Below are positions 61,801 through 64,000 of a DNA stretch of 64,000 nucleotides, one piece after another (positions within the stretch are counted from its first letter, which is position 1; every line of letters begins with the position of its first letter). The translations under genes were made by a program, and so were the position numbers. This DNA is from RUG721 sp040307385. GTDB lineage: Bacteria > Actinomycetota > Coriobacteriia > Coriobacteriales > Atopobiaceae. Location of the stretch: assembly GCA_040307385.1 (NCBI GenBank), contig JAWRJQ010000099.1, positions 1 to 64,000 on the forward strand, read 5' to 3'. The notes under the pieces were generated by a model. It ran no database searches and was not told where the DNA came from. It worked only from the letters and a program-made list of their open reading frames with translations.

Positions 61801-61900
61801 CGGTGAGCGTGCCGCGCATGGAAGCGGCGCGTTCCTCCACGGTTGCGCCGCCATAGGGTTTCTTCGGTCGCGGCGTCTTCCTGCCGGGTGTTTCAGCCAT
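58898..61900 (-). CDS. 1000-residue iron-sulfur flavoprotein (NADPH/ferredoxin oxidoreductase-like)
   Basis: A 1000-residue multidomain protein. Residues about 130-385 form an N-terminal domain with Cys278, Cys280, Cys299, Cys309, Cys352, Cys354 and Cys359; a 4Fe-4S ferredoxin module follows (Cys387, 390, 393, 397). Residues 450-865 resemble the glutamate synthase small subunit: Cys454/458/493/497/501/505, FAD motif GGGPAG at 555-560 and NADPH motif GGGNVA at 686-691. The C-terminus has a further ferredoxin (Cys941, 944, 947, 951) plus CARCLKC at 925-931. It lies between hypB and hypA and probably couples NAD(P)H to ferredoxin or hydrogenase. Confidence 0.88.
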   Translation of the reverse strand: MAETPGRKTPRPKKPYGGATVEERAASMRGTLTDEEIAARNAIPETAPNGDPHRIIAEEYYSENTTFTSYKPASPDDPGPAAFAAPKPAVLREGKKITDRLPIKLGLKKATYQDPDYWGLGSVMTEEEAELTKHMKVRVPETFEQVVAGSGMKPEHVQELLDALCIKGIIEYSWENLDGKNPEGAKRYVLPMFVPGSAEFTVMNQKQLEEHPEIGTFFERMTFLPLTVATKMVPPGGAGIGMHVIPVEHAIKQENVTADVEHISHWLKKYDRYSAGACSCALSERARGDNGGRDPQNWCLGVGDMADYCVETGKGHYVTYDEFIDILLEAEKNGYVHQITNIDGENKIFAICNCDVSVCYALRTSQLFNTPNMSASAYRAHIEDDRCVACGGCVEVCPAGAVQLGQKLPRSSGDAVAYPTQPLPDELPWSEKNWDLDYKNNNRIETHETGTAPCKTACPAHISIQGYLQMASEGRYRDALALIKQENPFPAVCGRVCNKRCEDACTRGTVDEAVAIDDVKNFIAQKDLDAETRYVPEPVIPSTRGRLLEKIAIIGGGPAGLSCAFYLAQMGYNPTVFEKDEKPGGMMVYGIPSYKLEKDVVAAEIDILREMGVEIRCGVTVGKDVTIDQLRDEGYQGFYLAIGCQGGRRAGVEGEDAAGVSTAVDFLRTALDDPAHEVAGATVVVGGGNVAIDSSRVSVRCGSDKVTMVCLEQRDEMPALPGEIAEAEEDGVEIVNGWGPAKIEVAEDGTVAGIVFKRCTRVYDDEGRFSPEYDESDTMTLACENVVLSIGQSIEWGDLLVNEDAIDAGRGGRVAADPKTYQTLQPDIFIGGDAYTGPKFIIDAIAAGHEAAISLHRFVQSGSSLTLSRNQRYYVELDKSDIDLANNGYDHSGRQVPATSKVASIVHNWDDPRAVFTEEQLKVECARCLKCGKSVVDANKCIGCGLCTTRCEFDAIHLRRDHPEASTMYAAEDKVKAILPYAAKRGVKIIRNKISGRAKK

Positions 61901-61965
61901 ATCCTCTCCTTTTTGGCCGGATTACCTGTATGATCGCCCGCATCCGGGCGTGCGTGCGAGATGTG

Positions 61966-62634
61966 CTAGGCCTTGTGCGCTGCCACCTGGTCGCGCAGCC
62001 ACCGATACCACTCGTCCATGCCCTCGCCGGTCTTGGCACAAACGGGGATCACGCGGGCGCCGGGGTGGCGCTTCTCCACGTTTGCACGGCATGCATCGAG
62101 GTCGAAGTCGAAGTAGGGGAGCACGTCGATCTTGTTGACGAGAACCACGTCGCAGACCTGGTACATGAGCGGGTATTTGAGGGGCTTGTCGTCTCCCTCG
62201 GGAACCGACAGGATGGTCGCGTTGACGGCGGCACCGGTATCGAACTCGGCGGGGCACACGAGGTTGCCCACGTTCTCGAGGACGATCAGGTCGGCCTCGT
62301 GGGCGTCGAGGCCGTCGAGGCCCTGCTCGCACATGCTGGCATCGAGATGGCACATGCCGCCCGTATGCAGCTGGATCACCTTGGCGCCGGTGGCGGAGAT
62401 GGCGGCAGCGTCCACGTCGGAGTCGATGTCGGCCTCCATGACGGCGATCTTCATCTCGCCGGAAAGCGCCTCGATGGTGCGGGCGAGCACGGTTGTTTTG
62501 CCCGATCCGGGCGAGCTCATGAGGTTGATGAGCAGCTGGCCGCGAGCCTTGAGCTTGGCGCGCAGCTCGTCGGCGCGGCGGTCGTTGTTGGCACGCACGG
62601 CCTCCTTGACCTCGATAACGCGGTAGTTCTCCAT
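61966..62634 (-). CDS. hypB: Hydrogenase nickel-incorporation GTPase HypB
   Basis: A 222-residue SIMIBI GTPase. P-loop SSPGSGKT near residues 40-48, the metal-binding GGMCHLD, switch regions LIVLENVGNLVCPAEFD, and NKID for guanine specificity. The N-terminus lacks the CxxCGC nickel motif and His-rich stretch of some HypB proteins, so metal storage is unlikely. It works with HypA. It heads the operon; the large oxidoreductase begins 65 bases after its stop. Confidence 0.95.
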   Translation of the reverse strand: MENYRVIEVKEAVRANNDRRADELRAKLKARGQLLINLMSSPGSGKTTVLARTIEALSGEMKIAVMEADIDSDVDAAAISATGAKVIQLHTGGMCHLDASMCEQGLDGLDAHEADLIVLENVGNLVCPAEFDTGAAVNATILSVPEGDDKPLKYPLMYQVCDVVLVNKIDVLPYFDFDLDACRANVEKRHPGARVIPVCAKTGEGMDEWYRWLRDQVAAHKA

Positions 62635-62749
62635 AGGCCTTCTCCTTAAGGCTATTCATTCTTCATATAAATATATACGAGTATGGGCTACAGCGCGGGG
62701 CGGCTTCTTTCCCCATGCGCCTCGCCGATGCCGTGGTCGGCGCGGTGCG

Positions 62750-63334
62750 CTATGCGATGACCTCGTCCTTGGGACGGAAGATGATCGAGATGAGCGCAGC
62801 GTCCTCGCCGTCGATGGCGATCATGCCGTATTCGCGGCCGGAATCGAAATAGAGGGTGTCGCCGGCGGAGACCTCCTCGACGTGGTCTTCGAAGGCGTAG
62901 CGCAGGCGCCCCTTGAGGATGTAGTCGAACTCCTGGCCCTTGTGGTGGGACAGGGCGATAGGGGCGTCTTCCAGCTCTTCGTTGTAGGGCACCTCGATGT
63001 AGAAGGGCTCGCCGATACGGTTTTTGAAGAACGGAGCCTTATGCAGGTAGTTGAGGCCGTCGGGGCTCTCCACCGGCAACCCGTCCCCGGCGCGCACGAT
63101 GGAGTAGTGCTTGAGGCGCGGGCTTTCGCTGGTGAGCAGGTCCACCACGTCGACGCCCAGCTTGGCGGCGCACTTGTAGATGAAGGTGAAGGTGAGGTCG
63201 TGCTCGCCGCTCTCGAGGGATGCGTAGACCTCGGGCGTGCGGCTGGTTGCGCGGGCCATCTCCTCGATGGAGACGCCGTTGTCCTCGCGCAGCGATCTGA
63301 TGCGGTCGGCGACTTCGCGGATGTGCTCGGCCAT
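62750..63334 (-). CDS. XRE-type regulator with cupin domain
   Basis: A 194-residue regulator from ATG 63334 behind CGAGGAGAAGACCC. Residues 1-65 hold a helix-turn-helix (VADRIRSLREDNGVSIEEMARATSR) and residues 110-190 a cupin barrel (SHHKGQEFDYILKGRLRYAFED). Such regulators often sit divergent from an acyl-CoA or acetyl-CoA synthetase gene, as here, and may sense the acid substrate. No effector is known from sequence. Confidence 0.9.
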   Translation of the reverse strand: MAEHIREVADRIRSLREDNGVSIEEMARATSRTPEVYASLESGEHDLTFTFIYKCAAKLGVDVVDLLTSESPRLKHYSIVRAGDGLPVESPDGLNYLHKAPFFKNRIGEPFYIEVPYNEELEDAPIALSHHKGQEFDYILKGRLRYAFEDHVEEVSAGDTLYFDSGREYGMIAIDGEDAALISIIFRPKDEVIA

Positions 63335-63693
63335 GGGTCTTCTCCTCGGGCGGAAGCGAACGGTCCCGTTTATCATACGTCATCTCCGCGCACGCCCGGC
63401 GCATCGAACGGCCAGCGTATCGGCTTTGTTACGTCCTGCGAGCGGGTTTTGGCGCCCCGCGCGCGTATGATATAACTGTGTGCACGTTACATGCGGGGTG
63501 CATCCGAGCATCCGGCGCCGTGGAGGGAGGGCGTAACATGATCGACCGTGCTCGACTCAGCGTCCTCGCTGCTCCTGTTGCCGGCTCCGCCGGCGTCCTC
63601 GTAGGGTAAGGCGCAGCCTGTCGCAACCGGCTGTGCCGAAAACCTCGAGCCGCGCCGTTGCGTACCCACCCCGCCCTCAGGAGATTCGATCGT
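63335..63693 (+). promoter_or_regulatory. Divergent control region with promoter and leader ORF
   Basis: TTGGCG at 63449-63454 and TATAAC at 63471-63476 are 16 bases apart and form a good promoter for the forward gene; initiation would fall near 63483. A leader-like ORF at 63538-63609 follows. The left part should carry the regulator promoter and operator; no clear palindrome is assigned. Confidence 0.6.
63538..63609 (+). CDS. Possible 23-residue leader peptide
   Basis: ATG 63538 is preceded by GGAGGGAGGGCGTAAC, a stronger ribosome site than many genes here. The 23 codons include eight for Ile, Leu or Val and end 84 bases before the synthetase gene, with a GCCGG/CCGGC hairpin inside. This arrangement resembles a translational attenuator, but the link to amino-acid supply is speculative. 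Confidence 0.4.
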   Translation: MIDRARLSVLAAPVAGSAGVLVG

Positions 63694-64000
63694 ATGCTCA
63701 ACATCCACAGACGCTATTGCACCGAGACCTTCGATACCGCAGGAAACCTGGCCAGCTTTCGCATCCACGTCCCCGTAGACTTCAATTTCGCATACGACGT
63801 CATCGACACGATCGGCGCGGCGGAGCCCGAGCGGCGCGCCATGCTCTGGAGCAACCCCGAGGGGGAGGAGCACCTATTCACCTTCGCGGATCTCGCGCAC
63901 CTCTCCAACAAGGCCGCCAACTACCTGCTCTCGCAGGGCATCGGCAAGGGCGATAAGGTCATGGTGATCCTGCGCCGCCACTATGCGTTCTGGGTGACGG
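63694..64000 (+). CDS. AMP-dependent acyl-CoA synthetase, N-terminal part
   Basis: The first 102 residues of an ATP-dependent acyl- or acetyl-CoA synthetase, cut off by the window end. Visible features are FNFAYDVIDTIGAAEPERRAML, then FTFADLAHLSNKAANYLLSQG and GDKVMVILRR, all standard for the N-terminal domain of the AMP-binding family. CAGGAGATTCG lies upstream of the ATG. It is divergent from the cupin regulator, and the catalytic motifs lie beyond the window. Confidence 0.85.
   Translation, partial: MLNIHRRYCTETFDTAGNLASFRIHVPVDFNFAYDVIDTIGAAEPERRAMLWSNPEGEEHLFTFADLAHLSNKAANYLLSQGIGKGDKVMVILRRHYAFWVT

Noticed and set aside
59873..61933. Long antisense frame opposite the large iron-sulfur flavoprotein
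   Set aside because: Same cause; the sense strand has ordered cysteine clusters and nucleotide motifs.

Overview
The window is GC-rich, densely packed bacterial DNA. Its gene content suggests an anaerobic, carbohydrate-fermenting actinobacterium, most likely a gut Coriobacteriia member such as Collinsella. This is inferred from sucrose phosphorylase and trehalose PTS genes, hypA/hypB, an A-type flavoprotein, tRNA genes that encode their CCA end, and general gene style; no 16S or marker phylogeny was possible here.

Region 1 (1-5.7 kb) is an accessory stretch of lower coding density. It opens with a 98-bp perfect inverted repeat and holds three GNAT acetyltransferases, a membrane-linked MerR regulator, an SGNH hydrolase and eroded coding remnants. 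Region 2 (5.7-20 kb) is a complete sucrose/fructo-oligosaccharide locus: two CUT1 permeases, a Tat-type lipoprotein binding protein, a GH32 fructosidase, an MsmX-type ATPase, sucrose phosphorylase, a ParB-like protein plus phosphoesterase pair, then a LacI regulator with YesL and an anchored protein, a divergent fructokinase and a broken DUF2804 gene. The motif GTGCATTT occurs before both the transporter operon and the regulator/fructokinase pair, suggesting one LacI regulon.

Region 3 (20-31.6 kb) carries an amidohydrolase, a flavin-binding protein, tRNA-Leu, a LysR/alpha-beta hydrolase pair, small secreted proteins, a PAP2 phosphatase, thioredoxin, glucose-6-phosphate isomerase, membrane proteins, a candidate small RNA and the SRP RNA gene. 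Region 4 (31.6-41.9 kb) has DedA, an RlmKL-type rRNA methyltransferase with an altered second domain, a five-gene ABC export/immunity-like cassette, and the dnaX-ybaB-recR replication/repair operon followed by tRNA-Asp.

Region 5 (42-46.5 kb) pairs a nitrate/taurine-type ABC importer with an enolase-superfamily dehydratase, followed by tRNA-Pro. Region 6 (46.6-53 kb) is the trehalose system (TreC, PTS EIIBCA, TreR-like regulator) plus a cytoplasmic alpha-amylase. Region 7 (53-64 kb) is redox-centred: FprA flavoprotein, phosphatase, FAD oxidoreductase, MntP, a ferredoxin-tailed aldo/keto reductase, tRNA-Thr, and a hypB-(1000-residue iron-sulfur flavoprotein)-hypA operon. It ends with a cupin regulator divergent from an acyl-CoA synthetase that runs off the window.

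The least expected signals are non-coding: the terminal inverted repeat, a two-copy palindromic element placed just downstream of two tRNA genes, an extended -10/terminator unit before the SRP RNA gene, and short leader-like ORFs before two operons.
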